DNA of 64,000 nt from Ferrovibrio sp. (lineage in GTDB: Bacteria; Pseudomonadota; Alphaproteobacteria; Ferrovibrionales; Ferrovibrionaceae): contig NZ_JAOZVR010000017.1 in the NCBI RefSeq assembly GCF_025869515.1, forward strand, positions 29,481 through 93,480, written 5' to 3'. Below, piece by piece: positions 17,974 to 27,897 of the stretch. A program made the position numbers and the translations under genes. The notes beneath the pieces are model-generated. The model saw only the letters and a program-made list of their open reading frames with translations, did not search any database and was not told the origin of the DNA. The number at the start of each line of letters is the position of its first letter. Within the stretch, counting starts at the first letter, position 1.

Positions 17974-18756
17974 ATGGATTTCGGCATCAGGGGCCGCAAC
18001 GCACTGGTCTGCGCGGCCAGCAAGGGCCTGGGTTTCGGCAGCGCGCTGGCGCTGGCGAAAGAGGGCGTCAATGTCACCATCACCGCGCGCGGCGTCGAGA
18101 CGCTGGAAGCGGCGGCCAAGAAAATCCGCGAGGCGGCGCCGGGCGTGACCGTGAAGACGGTGGCCGGCGACATCACGACTGTTGAAGGCCGCGAACAGGC
18201 GCTGAGCGTGGCCGGCGAGATCGACATCCTGGTCAACAATGCCGGCGGGCCGCCGCCGGGCGATTTCCGCGACTGGGAGCGCGAGCACTGGATCAAGGCG
18301 CTGGATGCCAACATGATCACGCCGATCCTGCTGGCCAAGGCGGTGGTGGACAAGATGGCGGCGCGCAAGTTCGGCCGCATCGTCAACATCACCTCCAGCT
18401 CGGTGAAGGCGCCGATCCCGGTGCTCGGCCTGTCGAACGGCGCGCGCTCGGGCCTGCACGGTTTCATCGCCGGGCTGTCCCGGCAGGTGGCCAAGGACGG
18501 CATCACCATCAACAACCTGCTGCCCGGCCGCTTCCTGACCGACCGGCTCAAAGTCACCATGAACAAGGGCGGCACGCTGCAGGGCGAGGCACTGGAGGCC
18601 GAAATCGCCAAACAGGCGACCACCGTGCCGGCCGGCCGCTTCGGCACCGCCGAGGAATTCGGCCAGGTCTGCGCTTTCCTCTGCTCGACCCAGGCCGCCT
18701 ACATGACCGGCCAGAACGTGCTGCTCGACGGCGGCAACTATCCCGGCAGTTTCTGA
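17974..18756 (+). CDS. SDR-family protein lacking the usual Tyr-x-x-x-Lys
   Basis: A 260-residue short-chain dehydrogenase fold resembling 3-oxoacyl-ACP reductase. The cofactor loop is CAASKGLGFGSA (normally TGxxxGxG), NNAGGPPPG follows, and the Ser is in NITSSSVKAP. Where FabG has Tyr-x-x-x-Lys, this protein reads SNGAR before SGLHGF, i.e. Ser and Arg replace Tyr and Lys. This variant recurs in a subgroup annotated as FabG-like, whose activity is not established as far as I know. AGGGAG precedes the ATG. A strong terminator lies about 100 bases downstream. Confidence 0.85.
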   Translation: MDFGIRGRNALVCAASKGLGFGSALALAKEGVNVTITARGVETLEAAAKKIREAAPGVTVKTVAGDITTVEGREQALSVAGEIDILVNNAGGPPPGDFRDWEREHWIKALDANMITPILLAKAVVDKMAARKFGRIVNITSSSVKAPIPVLGLSNGARSGLHGFIAGLSRQVAKDGITINNLLPGRFLTDRLKVTMNKGGTLQGEALEAEIAKQATTVPAGRFGTAEEFGQVCAFLCSTQAAYMTGQNVLLDGGNYPGSF

Positions 18757-18771
18757 CACGGAGCAACAACG

Positions 18772-18841
18772 CTCGTCATGCCCGGGCTTGACCCGGGCAT
18801 CTCAGCCAGAATGACGAGAGGTCCTCGGGTCAGGGCCGAGG
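18772..18841. repeat. Palindromic intergenic repeat, copy 1
   Basis: The core is GCCCGGG (18780-18786), loop cttga, CCCGGGC (18792-18798). It is nested inside outer arms CTCGTCAT (18772-18779) and ATGACGAG (18811-18818), with a second hairpin CCTCGG (18823-18828) / CCGAGG (18836-18841). The first 38 bases from CGTCATG are identical to copy 2 at 19945. Confidence 0.85.
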
Positions 18842-18860
18842 ACGACGGGCTGTATGAAGA

Positions 18861-18886
18861 GGGCGGGCAACCGCCCTTTCTTTTTT
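18861..18886 (+). terminator. Rho-independent terminator after the SDR gene
   Basis: GGGCGG (18861-18866), loop gcaa, CCGCCC (18871-18876), then TTTCTTTTTT. It ends the transcript of the amidohydrolase/SDR pair and separates it from the tetR promoter. Confidence 0.85.
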
Positions 18887-18890
18887 GCTC

Positions 18891-18918
18891 TTGCGACAAC
18901 TAGACCAGTCTATATAAT
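18891..18918 (+). promoter_or_regulatory. tetR promoter with overlapping operator; predicted leaderless start
   Basis: -35 TTGCGA (18891-18896), 16-base spacer, -10 TATAAT (18913-18918). The palindrome TAGAC-ca-GTCTA (18901-18912) fills the spacer next to the -10 box, an ideal repressor site. The tetR ATG begins seven bases after the -10 box, so the mRNA would start at or next to the ATG, without a ribosome-binding site. Confidence 0.7.
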
Positions 18919-18924
18919 CCAGCC

Positions 18925-19515
18925 ATGACCAAAACCGCAGCCCTGCCGGCACGCAAGCCGGCGACCACGCGCGAACGCTTCGTGTCGATGACGGCGCGAC
19001 TGATGTCGCGGCGCGGCTATGCCGGTGTCGGGCTGAACGAGATCGTCGAGAAAAGCGGCGCGCCGAAAGGCTCGCTCTACCACTTTTTTCCCAGGGGCAA
19101 GGAGCAGCTTGCCGCCGCCGCGGTCGACTGGGCGGCGGAGTGTTTTCTCGCCACGCTGGGCGAAGCCATCGCCAAATCCGGTTCGGCCGCCGCTGCCGTC
19201 GGTGCGCTGGCGGCGCAGATTGCCGTCTGGATGGAGCAGTCCGGCTATAAGGACGGCTCGCCGCTCACCATCGTTGCCGTCGAAACCGGTGCCTTCAGCG
19301 AGCCGCTGCGGCTGGCCTGCCAGCGCGGCTACCAGGCCTGGGCCGATGCGCTGGCTGACCAGCTGCGCCGCGACGGCAAGCCGGCCAGGGAGGCGAGCGA
19401 CCTGGCGCTCTGGGCCGTCGCCTCGCTGGAGGGTGCCATCGTGCTGGCGCGCACCCAGCATTCCGCCGAGCCGCTGCGCCGCATCGGCAAACTGCTGCAG
19501 AGGGCCCTGAAATGA
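18925..19515 (+). CDS. TetR-family repressor, LmrA/YxaF-like
   Basis: Transcriptional repressor of 196 residues. The N-terminal helix-turn-helix is RERFVSMTARLMSRRGYAGVG ending in SGAPKGSLYHFFPRGKEQL; the SLYHFFPRGKEQL form is typical of the LmrA/YxaF subgroup. The rest is the ligand-binding domain. No Shine-Dalgarno sequence precedes the ATG and the predicted -10 box is only seven bases away, suggesting a leaderless mRNA. Its stop overlaps the start of the thioesterase gene (ATGA). Autorepression through the TAGAC/GTCTA palindrome is likely. The inducing ligand is unknown. Confidence 0.88.
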   Translation: MTKTAALPARKPATTRERFVSMTARLMSRRGYAGVGLNEIVEKSGAPKGSLYHFFPRGKEQLAAAAVDWAAECFLATLGEAIAKSGSAAAAVGALAAQIAVWMEQSGYKDGSPLTIVAVETGAFSEPLRLACQRGYQAWADALADQLRRDGKPAREASDLALWAVASLEGAIVLARTQHSAEPLRRIGKLLQRALK

Positions 19516-19934
19516 CCGACGCCGTTCCGAAAACCCAGCTCACCCGCCAGATGATGGAACAGGCCATCGCCATCAGTCCGTTCACCAACTGGGTCGGCAC
19601 CAGGCTGCATGACTTCGATGCCGGCCGCGTGCGCATCTCGGCCAGGATCCGCCCGGAGATGACGCAGCATCACGGTTTCGCCCATGGCGCCATCGTCGGC
19701 TACATGGCCGACACGGTCTGTGCCTGGGCAGCCGCTTCCGTGGTCGGCGATGTGGTGACCTCGGAATACAAGCTCAACCTGCTGGCGCCGGCGGTGGGCG
19801 AGGAACTGACCGCCATCGGCACCGTGATCAAGGCCGGCGGGCGCCAGGTGGTGACGCGCGCCGATGTCTTCGCGGTGAAAGACGGCGTGGAGAAGATCGT
19901 CGCCACCGCGCTGGCGACAATCGCGAGAGTGTAG
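19512..19934 (+). CDS. PaaI-family acyl-CoA thioesterase (hotdog fold)
   Basis: Hotdog thioesterase of 140 residues that should hydrolyse short or aromatic acyl-CoA. It has the PaaI-type signature HHGFAHGAIVGYMADTVCAWA (residues about 55-75), followed by the strand VTSEYKLNLLAPAVGEEL. It is coupled to the tetR gene by a four-base overlap, so it is probably repressed by that TetR and induced by its ligand, perhaps an acyl-CoA or aromatic compound. It ends just before the palindromic repeat that acts as terminator. Confidence 0.87.
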   Translation: MTDAVPKTQLTRQMMEQAIAISPFTNWVGTRLHDFDAGRVRISARIRPEMTQHHGFAHGAIVGYMADTVCAWAAASVVGDVVTSEYKLNLLAPAVGEELTAIGTVIKAGGRQVVTRADVFAVKDGVEKIVATALATIARV

Positions 19935-19944
19935 CGTCCAAAAT

Positions 19945-20030
19945 CGTCATGCCCGGGCTTGACCCGGGCATCTCAGCCAGAACTGCGTGAGGTCCTCGGC
20001 CAAGAAACGTTCTTGGGCCCGAGGACGACG
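19945..20030. repeat. Palindromic intergenic repeat, copy 2
   Basis: It starts with the same 38 bases as copy 1 (GCCCGGG, cttga, CCCGGGC core at 19951-19969) and ends in a long hairpin with GTCCTCGG and CCGAGGAC arms. It lies between the convergent thioesterase and AhpD-like genes. Confidence 0.85.
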
Positions 20031-20037
20031 TTTTTTT
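19992..20037 (+). terminator. Terminator built from the palindromic repeat
   Basis: Stem GTCCTCGG plus CCAAGAA (19992-20006) pairs with TTCTTGG and CCGAGGAC (20010-20026), followed by a run of seven T at 20031-20037. It ends the tetR/thioesterase transcript and sits directly beside the stop codon of the convergent gene. Confidence 0.8.
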
Positions 20038-20038
20038 G

Positions 20039-20506
20039 TTATGCCGCCGCCTTGTCCTTCTCGCTCACCGGATGGGCGGCGCGGAAGCCGACCTGCAGGC
20101 GGTTCCAGGTGTTGATCGCCCCGATCAGCAGGGTGAGCTGCACCTGTTCGGCATCCGAGAACTGCGCCTTCACCAGTGCGTAATCGGCATCCGGCGCGCC
20201 GGTCTGCGCCACCAGCGTCAGCGCCTCGGTCCAGGCCAGGGCGGCGCGTTCGCGCTCGCTGTACAGCGAGCTTTCGCGCCAGGCATTCAGCATGTACAGC
20301 CGCATCTCGCTGTCGCCATGCTTGCGGGCGTCGGTCGTATGCATGTGGATGCAGAAGGCGCAGCCGTTGATCTGCGAAGCGCGCAGCTTCACCAGATGAC
20401 GCAGGCTCTCTTCCAGGCCGCTCTGGTTGAAGCTGGCTTCCAGCGCCATCATCGCCTTGATGCCTTCGGGCGCCAGTTTGTGGGGATTGGTCAGTCGGGG
20501 TTGCAT
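20039..20506 (-). CDS. AhpD-like carboxymuconolactone decarboxylase family protein
   Basis: Alkylhydroperoxidase-type protein, 155 residues, with the redox motif CAFCIHMHTTDARKHG, i.e. Cys-x-x-Cys followed by the essential His. The YMLNAWRES and FRAAHPV ends match the AhpD/CMD group of about 150 residues, which reduces peroxides with a thiol partner. It stands alone and convergent to the tetR operon; no partner reductase is visible nearby. Confidence 0.88.
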   Translation of the reverse strand: MQPRLTNPHKLAPEGIKAMMALEASFNQSGLEESLRHLVKLRASQINGCAFCIHMHTTDARKHGDSEMRLYMLNAWRESSLYSERERAALAWTEALTLVAQTGAPDADYALVKAQFSDAEQVQLTLLIGAINTWNRLQVGFRAAHPVSEKDKAAA

Positions 20507-20730
20507 GGGTCTCTCCTGGGGGGTGGTGCGTCCGTCTTACGCTGCATAGACGGACCATCGGCCTGGCCTGTGACAGGGGACCGCGGAAAAATCCGAACCC
20601 GTCCGAAAGGACTGGCTTTCCCTCGGGTTAAGGTTTCGCGACGGGTCGCTGCCGCGCCCTCGGGGCTGTTGTGGACGGCCCGGCACGGCGTTACACTCCA
20701 TCGCTTTCCAGTGCCAACGAGGCCTGTTTT

Positions 20731-22274
20731 ATGAGCTGGGAAGCCGAGATCGCCGAACTGCGGCGACGCGAAGAGATGGCCCGCCAGATGGGCGGGGCCG
20801 ACAAGATCAAGCGCCAGCATGACGGTGGCAAGCTGACGGTGCGCGAGCGCATCGACCGCCTGCTCGATCCCGGTTCCTTCCACGAGGTCGGCGCCATCGC
20901 CGGCCGCGCGCGCTACGGCGCCGATGGCAGTCTGGAAGACTTCAGCCCGACCAATTTCGTCTTCGGCCGCGGCCGTATCGACAACCGGCCCATGGTGGTC
21001 GGCGGCGACGATTTCACCGTGCGCGGCGGTGCCGCCGATGCGGCGATCTGGCAGAAGCAGGTGCATGCCGAACAGATGGCGCGCGAGCTGCGCATCCCGA
21101 TGGTGCGTCTGGTCGACGGCACTGGCGGCGGCGGCTCGGTCAAGTCGCTGGAGATGGAAGGCCGCACGTATGTGCCGCTGATGCCGGGCTGGGAGCATGT
21201 GGTCGCCAATCTTTCCACCGTGCCGGTGGTGGCGCTGGCGCTCGGTTCGGTGGCCGGCCTGGGTGCCGCCCGCACCGTCAGCAGCCATTTCTCGGTGATG
21301 GTTGAGGGCATCTCGCAGATGTTCATCGCCGGGCCGCCGGTGGTGGCGCGCACCGGCGTGGAGATGACCAAGGAGGAACTCGGCGGCAGCGAAATCCATG
21401 AACGCGCCGGCGCCATCGACCTGGCCGTGGCCAGCGAGGAGGAGGCCTTTGCCGCCGCGCGGCGTTTCCTGTCCTACCTGCCGCCTTCGGTCTACGACCT
21501 GCCGGCCCGCATCGCGCCGCAGGACGATCCGAACCGCCGCGAGGAGAAGCTGCTCTCCATCGTGCCGCGCGACCGCCGCCGCGTCTACAAGACGCGCGAG
21601 ATCGTCGACATGACCGTGGATGCCGGCAGCTTCCTGGAGATGGGCCGGCTCTATGGCCGCTCGGTGATCACCGGCCTGGCGCGGCTGGATGGCTGGCCGG
21701 TCGCCATTCTCGCCAGCGATCCCTATCATTACGGCGGCGGCTGGACCGCCGACGCGTCGCACAAGATCACGCGGTTCGTCGATCTGGCCGAGACCTTCCA
21801 TCTGCCGGTGGTGCATTTCGTCGATATCCCGGGTTTCCTGATCGGCCCCGAAGCCGAGCAGACCGGCACCATCCGCCATGGCGCCCGCGCGCTCACCGCT
21901 GTCTACCAGGCCACCGTGCCCTGGTGCTCGATCATCATGCGCAAGGCCTTCGGTGTTGCCGGGGCAGGGCATAGCAATCACACGCGGCTGCGCTATCGTT
22001 ATGCTTGGCCCTCGGGCGACTGGGGCAGCCTGCCGCTGGAAGGCGGCATCGAGGCCGCCTACCGCGCCGATCTCGACAAGGCCGACGACCGCGCCGCGCT
22101 GCTGAAAGACATCGAGGAACGGCTGAACCGCGTACGCTCGCCGTTCCGCACGGCGGAAGCCTTCCTGGTCGAGGAACTGATCGACCCGCGCGACACCCGG
22201 CCGCTGCTGTGTGAATTCGCCAATCTTGCTGCCCCGCTGCGTCAGGCGGGTCCACCTAGCTTTGGGTACAGACC

Positions 22275-22278
<4 letters not shown>
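20731..22278 (+). CDS. Acyl-CoA carboxylase carboxyltransferase (beta) subunit
   Basis: Biotin-dependent carboxyltransferase, 515 residues, of the propionyl/methylcrotonyl-CoA carboxylase beta class; it moves CO2 from carboxybiotin to an acyl-CoA. It has the N-terminal KLTVRERIDRLLDPGSFHEVG, VVGGDDFTVRGG, oxyanion-type glycines in DGTGGGGSVKSLE, and the second half PGFLIGPEAEQTGTIRHGARAL. No biotin carboxylase or carrier gene is adjacent. The stop overlaps the URC1 start by four bases, so it is the first gene of the uracil-breakdown operon, a link I find notable. The acyl-CoA substrate is unknown. Confidence 0.88.
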
Positions 22279-23555
<1,277 letters not shown>

Positions 23556-23579
23556 TGGGGTATCGAGGAGTGAGTATCC

Positions 23580-24815
23580 GTGGGTAATCTGAACGATCCG
23601 GCCCAGGCCGTTGCCTGGCTGCGTACCACAGGGGCGGTGCGCGAGCGCTGCCATGCGCTGTTTTCGCTGGCCGAGCGCGATGCGCTGCCGAATTTCACCC
23701 TGCATCTCGATGCCATGCCGGCGGCGGCCGATTACGTGGCGCAGGTGATCCGCGAGAATTATCCCACCCTGCAGATTCCCTATCACGCGCGCTGGCGGCA
23801 TTTCGCCGCCAACGGCGTCGACCGCTGGGGCCAGCTTGCCGCCACGCTGAAAGGCGTGGACGCCGACGAGATCGCTCGCATCCGCTTCGACCTCTGCGTG
23901 GTCAGCGTGCTGCTGGATGCCGGCGCTGGGCCGCAGTGGAAGTACAATGAAGAGGGCCGGCCGGTCGCGCGCTCCGAGGGCCTGGCGGTGGCCAGCCTGC
24001 ATGCCTTCCGTGCCGGGCTGTTCGCCGGCGACAAGGCGCATCCGCTGCGCGCCGATGCCCATGGCCTGATCTCGCTGGCACCCAATGCCATCGCCCATGC
24101 CTTCCAGGTTTCCGACACCAATCCGCTGGTCGGTGTCGAAGGCAGGGCGGCGCTGATGCGCAATCTCGGCCAGGCCTTGAAGGCACGGCCTGATCTCTTC
24201 GGCAAAGAGGCCCGTATCGGCGGGCTGTACGATTACCTGAAGGCCCATGCCGTGAAGGACGGCAAGCTGCCGGCCACGGCGATCCTGGCCGCCGTGCTGG
24301 AAGGGCTCGGCCCGATCTGGCCCTCGCGCATGACGCTGGACGGCCAGAATCTCGGCGATGTCTGGCGCCATCGCGGCCTGATGAGCGGCGATCTCACCTC
24401 CGGGCTGGTGCCGTTCCACAAGCTGTCGCAGTGGCTGACCTACTCGCTGGTGGAAATCTTCGAGGAGGCCGGCATCGCGGTCACCGGGCTGGACGACCTG
24501 ACCGGCCTGCCGGAATATCGCAATGGCGGCCTGTTCCTCGATCTCGGCGTACTCAGCGTGCGGCATGAGGCGCTGCTGAAATTCCCCATCCCGGTGGAAG
24601 ACGAGGCCGTGGTGGAATGGCGCGCGCTGACCCTGGCATTGCTCGACCGTATCGCCGATCCGGTGCGCGCCCGCCTGGGCAAGACCGCGGCCGAGATGCC
24701 GCTGGCGCGGATACTGGAGGGCGGCACCTGGGCTGCCGGCCGCAAGATCGCCAAAGAGAAGCGCGCCGATGGCGGCCCGCCGCTGACGGTCGCCAGCGAC
24801 GGCACGGTTTTCTGA
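23580..24815 (+). CDS. URC4 (DUF1688) protein of uracil catabolism
   Basis: Family DUF1688/URC4, 411 residues, required in the URC uracil pathway but without an assigned chemical step that I know of. Recognisable stretches are [16 protein letters not shown] near the N terminus, [29 protein letters not shown] and [18 protein letters not shown]. The start codon is GTG at 23580, with CGAGGAG at 23564-23570 as ribosome site. It lies 24 bases after URC1 and 22 before the phosphoribosyltransferase gene, so all three share one transcript. Confidence 0.88.
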   Translation: MGNLNDPAQAVAWLRTTGAVRERCHALFSLAERDALPNFTLHLDAMPAAADYVAQVIRENYPTLQIPYHARWRHFAANGVDRWGQLAATLKGVDADEIARIRFDLCVVSVLLDAGAGPQWKYNEEGRPVARSEGLAVASLHAFRAGLFAGDKAHPLRADAHGLISLAPNAIAHAFQVSDTNPLVGVEGRAALMRNLGQALKARPDLFGKEARIGGLYDYLKAHAVKDGKLPATAILAAVLEGLGPIWPSRMTLDGQNLGDVWRHRGLMSGDLTSGLVPFHKLSQWLTYSLVEIFEEAGIAVTGLDDLTGLPEYRNGGLFLDLGVLSVRHEALLKFPIPVEDEAVVEWRALTLALLDRIADPVRARLGKTAAEMPLARILEGGTWAAGRKIAKEKRADGGPPLTVASDGTVF

Positions 24816-24837
24816 TTTTATCCCGGGGGAGTCATCG

Positions 24838-25476
24838 ATGAACGCGTTTCCCAATGCCACCGTGGTCAACCACCCGCTGGTGCAGCACAAGCTGACCCTG
24901 CTGCGCCGCAAGGAGGTCTCGACCGCCGAATTCCGTCGCCTGGTGCGCGAACTCAGCCTGCTGCTCTGCTACGAGGTGACCCGCGACCTGCCGCTGGAGA
25001 AGGTGAGCATCGAGACGCCGCTGGAAGAAATGCAGGCGCCGCTGCTGGCCGGCAAGAAGCTGTGCTTCGTCTCGATCCTGCGTGCCGGCAACGGCATCCT
25101 GGACGGCATGCTCGACCTGGTGCCCTCGGCCCGCGTCGGCCATGTCGGCCTGTACCGCGATCCTGAGACCCTGGTGCCGGTGGAATATTACCTCAAGCTG
25201 CCCGACGACGTGCGCGAGCGCCTGGTCATCGTGGTCGATCCGATGCTGGCGACCGGCCATTCCGCCGCCGCCGCCGTCGCCCGGCTGAAGGAAGCCGGCG
25301 CCACCCAGATCAAGTTCGTCTGCCTGCTGACGGTGCCGGAAGGCCTGCAGGTGATGCAGGAGGCGCATCCCGATGTGATGGTCTATACCTGCTCGGTCGA
25401 CCGCCAGCTCGACGATCACGGCTATATCCGCCCCGGCCTGGGCGATGCCGGCGACCGCATCTACGGCACCAAATAG
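24838..25476 (+). CDS. upp: Uracil phosphoribosyltransferase
   Basis: Converts uracil and PRPP to UMP; 212 residues, the usual length. The PRPP loop is [16 protein letters not shown], with [13 protein letters not shown] and the uracil-binding C terminus [24 protein letters not shown] precedes the ATG. As last gene of the URC operon it is probably the dedicated first enzyme of uracil breakdown (URC6) rather than, or as well as, a salvage enzyme. Confidence 0.93.
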   Translation: MNAFPNATVVNHPLVQHKLTLLRRKEVSTAEFRRLVRELSLLLCYEVTRDLPLEKVSIETPLEEMQAPLLAGKKLCFVSILRAGNGILDGMLDLVPSARVGHVGLYRDPETLVPVEYYLKLPDDVRERLVIVVDPMLATGHSAAAAVARLKEAGATQIKFVCLLTVPEGLQVMQEAHPDVMVYTCSVDRQLDDHGYIRPGLGDAGDRIYGTK

Positions 25477-25561
25477 CACGGCCTTTCGTATCGGCCGTCA
25501 CAGCACCGCTGCACGGGATCAGGCATAGTCGGCGCAATCCGACAACCTGAGGTGCCGCGTC

Positions 25562-26203
25562 ATGGCTGCCATCCTGCTTCGTCGCGCTCTGCGCGTCACA
25601 ATGACTCTGACTGTTGCCGCTGCCGCCGGTCTGGCCGCCGCTGCCTGGGCCGGCAATGCCCGCGCGGCCTCCGAACCCGCACTGGCGGTCACGCCGATCG
25701 CCGTGGTCGCCCCGGTGCCCCGGGTGGTCGGCCAGGAAAGCCGGCGCGGGCTGCCGATCGTGCTTGGCAACCGTCTCGCCAGCGGCCCCGGTTCGGGCGT
25801 GAAATTCACCCTGGACGACCGCACCACCGTCATCATCGGCCCCAACAGCGTCATCACGGTGGATGAATTCGCCGCCGACCGCGTGGTGCTGCGGCTCGAA
25901 CGCGGCAGTTTTCACCTCGATTCCGCCAATCCGGGCAACGTTTATGTCGTGCTGCCGGGCGGCACCGTGACGGTGAAGGCCGCCACCGTGGCCGGCCGCA
26001 TCCTGCCCGACAGCACCGAGATCGCCATGCTGAGCGTCGGCCGCGTCGAGGTTGCCGGCCTGGCGGGTCCGCCGGTGAAGCTGGACAAGATCGGCGACTA
26101 CACCCGGCTGACCGGCCTGAATGCGCCCAGCCAGCCGGCGCCGCTGTCGCCGCAGCGCCTGCAGGATTTCATCGGCCTGATGGGCCAGATCGCCCTGCGC
26201 TGA
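25562..26203 (+). CDS. Exported FecR-domain protein
   Basis: A 213-residue protein with an N-terminal signal sequence (hydrophobic residues about 12-30, cleavage likely after ARA) and a FecR-type domain: VLGNRLASGPGSGVKFTLDD, then TTVIIGPNSVITVDEF and RVVLRLERGSFHL. FecR domains of this stand-alone periplasmic kind occur in alphaproteobacteria without a TonB receptor or sigma factor and have no agreed role. It is not obviously linked to the URC operon upstream. The stop is followed by a C-rich low-complexity stretch. Confidence 0.8.
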   Translation: MAAILLRRALRVTMTLTVAAAAGLAAAAWAGNARAASEPALAVTPIAVVAPVPRVVGQESRRGLPIVLGNRLASGPGSGVKFTLDDRTTVIIGPNSVITVDEFAADRVVLRLERGSFHLDSANPGNVYVVLPGGTVTVKAATVAGRILPDSTEIAMLSVGRVEVAGLAGPPVKLDKIGDYTRLTGLNAPSQPAPLSPQRLQDFIGLMGQIALR

Positions 26204-26350
26204 GCGCGCCAGACTCGCGCGCCGGAGTCGCCGCGGCGGCCGGCGGCCCCCCCGGCGCGCGGCGCGGCCGGGCCGCCCCGCCCCCCCCCCGACCCCAAAA
26301 TTTTAAGCCGCCGGCAGCGCCGACGACACCGCTTTCACAACAGCACCGGG
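26204..26350. other. C-rich low-complexity intergenic stretch
   Basis: No gene is visible. Bases 26236-26298 hold long runs of C (seven, then eleven or so) within almost pure G/C, followed by AAAATTTTAA. Such runs are prone to sequencing and assembly error, so run lengths here should be treated with caution. Confidence 0.6.
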
Positions 26351-26354
26351 ATGC

Positions 26355-26384
26355 AGAAAAGCCGCAATTCATGCGGCTTTTCTC
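26355..26384 (+). terminator. Hairpin terminator after the FecR-domain gene
   Basis: AGAAAAGCCGCA and TGCGGCTTTTCT pair around the five-base loop attca. The T-rich right arm makes it a plausible, roughly bidirectional terminator between the FecR and ornithine decarboxylase transcripts. Confidence 0.65.
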
Positions 26385-26459
26385 GTGCTGCTCTGTCGCC
26401 GCGACGCAGCGCGGCTGTGACACGTAAAGCACGGCGCCGGCAAAAAAATTTCCCCCCGG

Positions 26460-26621
26460 GGCAATTTCCTATTGCAATGGGGGGGAGATGTTGTAAATAC
26501 CGCTTCAACGACGCACCCGCACGTGCCGATGGCCCCTGGCAGGTTATGCAACGACGAACGCGTCCTTTTTGGTCGCACAGCGCTTGAGCTGTGCCGGTTC
26601 AAAGCCGGTCCGAGAGGGAGG
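26460..26621 (+). promoter_or_regulatory. Structured 5' leader of the ornithine decarboxylase gene
   Basis: About 160 bases without a supported gene before the start codon. Hairpin GCACAGC (26575-26581) / GCTGTGC (26588-26594) is followed at once by CCGG (26594-26597) / CCGG (26605-26608), then the ribosome site GAGGGAGG (26613-26620). Alphaproteobacterial ornithine decarboxylase genes often carry a conserved leader, the speF motif. This leader is a candidate by position and structure; membership was not tested. Confidence 0.45.
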
Positions 26622-26626
26622 TTTCG

Positions 26627-27832
26627 ATGCTTGCAGCCAATGGTGGCCGCACCAATACCCGTCTGCGACGCAGCTCGCAAAAGCGTATTGAGCAGGGTCA
26701 GATTACCCAAAAGATGCAGAAGTTCCTCGCCGAGGCGAAGGACACCGAGCCGTTCCTCGTCGTCGACGTGGACGTGATCGAACAGAATTACCGCGAACTG
26801 CGCCGCCTGCTGCCGCTGGCCAAGGTCTACTACGCGATCAAGGCCAATCCGGCGCCGGAAATCCTGCGCCGCCTGCGCGCCCTGGGCTCGAATTTCGACA
26901 CCGCCTCGGCGAACGAAATCGAGCAGTGCATGTCGCAGGGCGTGACGCCCGACCGCATCTCGTTCGGCAACACCATCAAGAAGAAGCGCGACATCGCCTG
27001 GGCCTACGAGCGCGGCGTGCGGCTCTATGCCTTCGACTCGCTCTGCGAGCTGCAGAAGCTGGCCGAACTGGCGCCGGGCTCGCAGGTGTTCTGCCGCGTG
27101 CTGATGGAATGCGAAGGCGCCGAATGGCCGCTGTCGAAGAAATTCGGCTGCGCCCCGCGCATGGCCGCCGACCTGCTGGTCAAGGCGCGTGAGCTGGGTC
27201 TCGACCCCTATGGCATCTCCTTCCATGTCGGCTCGCAGCAGACCGACCTGAACCAGTGGGACAAGGCTGTCGCCCAGGTCGCGCAGATGTTCACCATCCT
27301 GCAGCAGGCCGATGTCGACCTGCGCATGGTCAATCTCGGCGGCGGCTTCCCGGCGAAGTATCGCACCGATATCCCGATGCTGGAGGCCTATGCCCAGGCC
27401 ATCAGCGATGCGATGACCAACCATTTCGGCAACAACATCCCCGAAATGATCATCGAGCCGGGCCGCGGTCTGGTCGGCGATGCCGGCGTGATCCAGGCGG
27501 AAGTCGTGCTGATTTCCGAGAAGGATTACGACGACGACCGTCGCTGGGTCTATCTCGATATCGGCAAGTTCTCCGGCCTGGCCGAGACCATGGACGAGGC
27601 GATCAAGTACCGCATCGTGACGCCGCGCGACGGCGGGCCGACCGGCCCGGTATCACTCGCCGGCCCGAGCTGCGACAGCGCCGACATCCTGTATGAGAAG
27701 GCCGAATACCAGATGCCGCTGGCGCTGGAAGTCGGCGACAAGATTCAGATCCTGTCCACCGGGGCCTATACGACGACCTATTCGTCGGTCGGCTTCAACG
27801 GCTTTCCGCCGCTGAAGAGCTACTGCATCTAA
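26627..27832 (+). CDS. Ornithine/lysine decarboxylase, alanine-racemase fold (PLP fold type III)
   Basis: Forms putrescine (or cadaverine) by decarboxylating ornithine (or lysine). Product of 401 residues with the PLP lysine in VYYAIKANP (Lys72), SFGNTIKKKRDI, FHVGSQQ, the glycine loop NLGGGFPAKY, the EPGRGLVGDAG phosphate site, and the active-site Cys in GPSCDSADILYE. The ATG at 26627 follows GAGGGAGG; an earlier in-frame start lies inside the predicted leader hairpins. It is single-gene, ended by a strong terminator. With the Pot importer in the same window it suggests active polyamine management. Confidence 0.93.
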   Translation: MLAANGGRTNTRLRRSSQKRIEQGQITQKMQKFLAEAKDTEPFLVVDVDVIEQNYRELRRLLPLAKVYYAIKANPAPEILRRLRALGSNFDTASANEIEQCMSQGVTPDRISFGNTIKKKRDIAWAYERGVRLYAFDSLCELQKLAELAPGSQVFCRVLMECEGAEWPLSKKFGCAPRMAADLLVKARELGLDPYGISFHVGSQQTDLNQWDKAVAQVAQMFTILQQADVDLRMVNLGGGFPAKYRTDIPMLEAYAQAISDAMTNHFGNNIPEMIIEPGRGLVGDAGVIQAEVVLISEKDYDDDRRWVYLDIGKFSGLAETMDEAIKYRIVTPRDGGPTGPVSLAGPSCDSADILYEKAEYQMPLALEVGDKIQILSTGAYTTTYSSVGFNGFPPLKSYCI

Positions 27833-27867
27833 GCAAGCGTTTCGACGGTTCCGCGTGGGTTCGAAAG

Positions 27868-27897
27868 GGCCGGCCGCATCAGCGGCCGGCCTTTTTT
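27868..27897 (+). terminator. Strong rho-independent terminator of the decarboxylase gene
   Basis: GGCCGGCCGC (27868-27877), loop atca, GCGGCCGGCC (27882-27891), then six T. The stem has ten perfect G/C pairs. Confidence 0.95.

Noticed and set aside
25478..25498. Hairpin ACGGCC/GGCCGT after upp as terminator
   Set aside because: No T run follows, so it is not convincing as a terminator.
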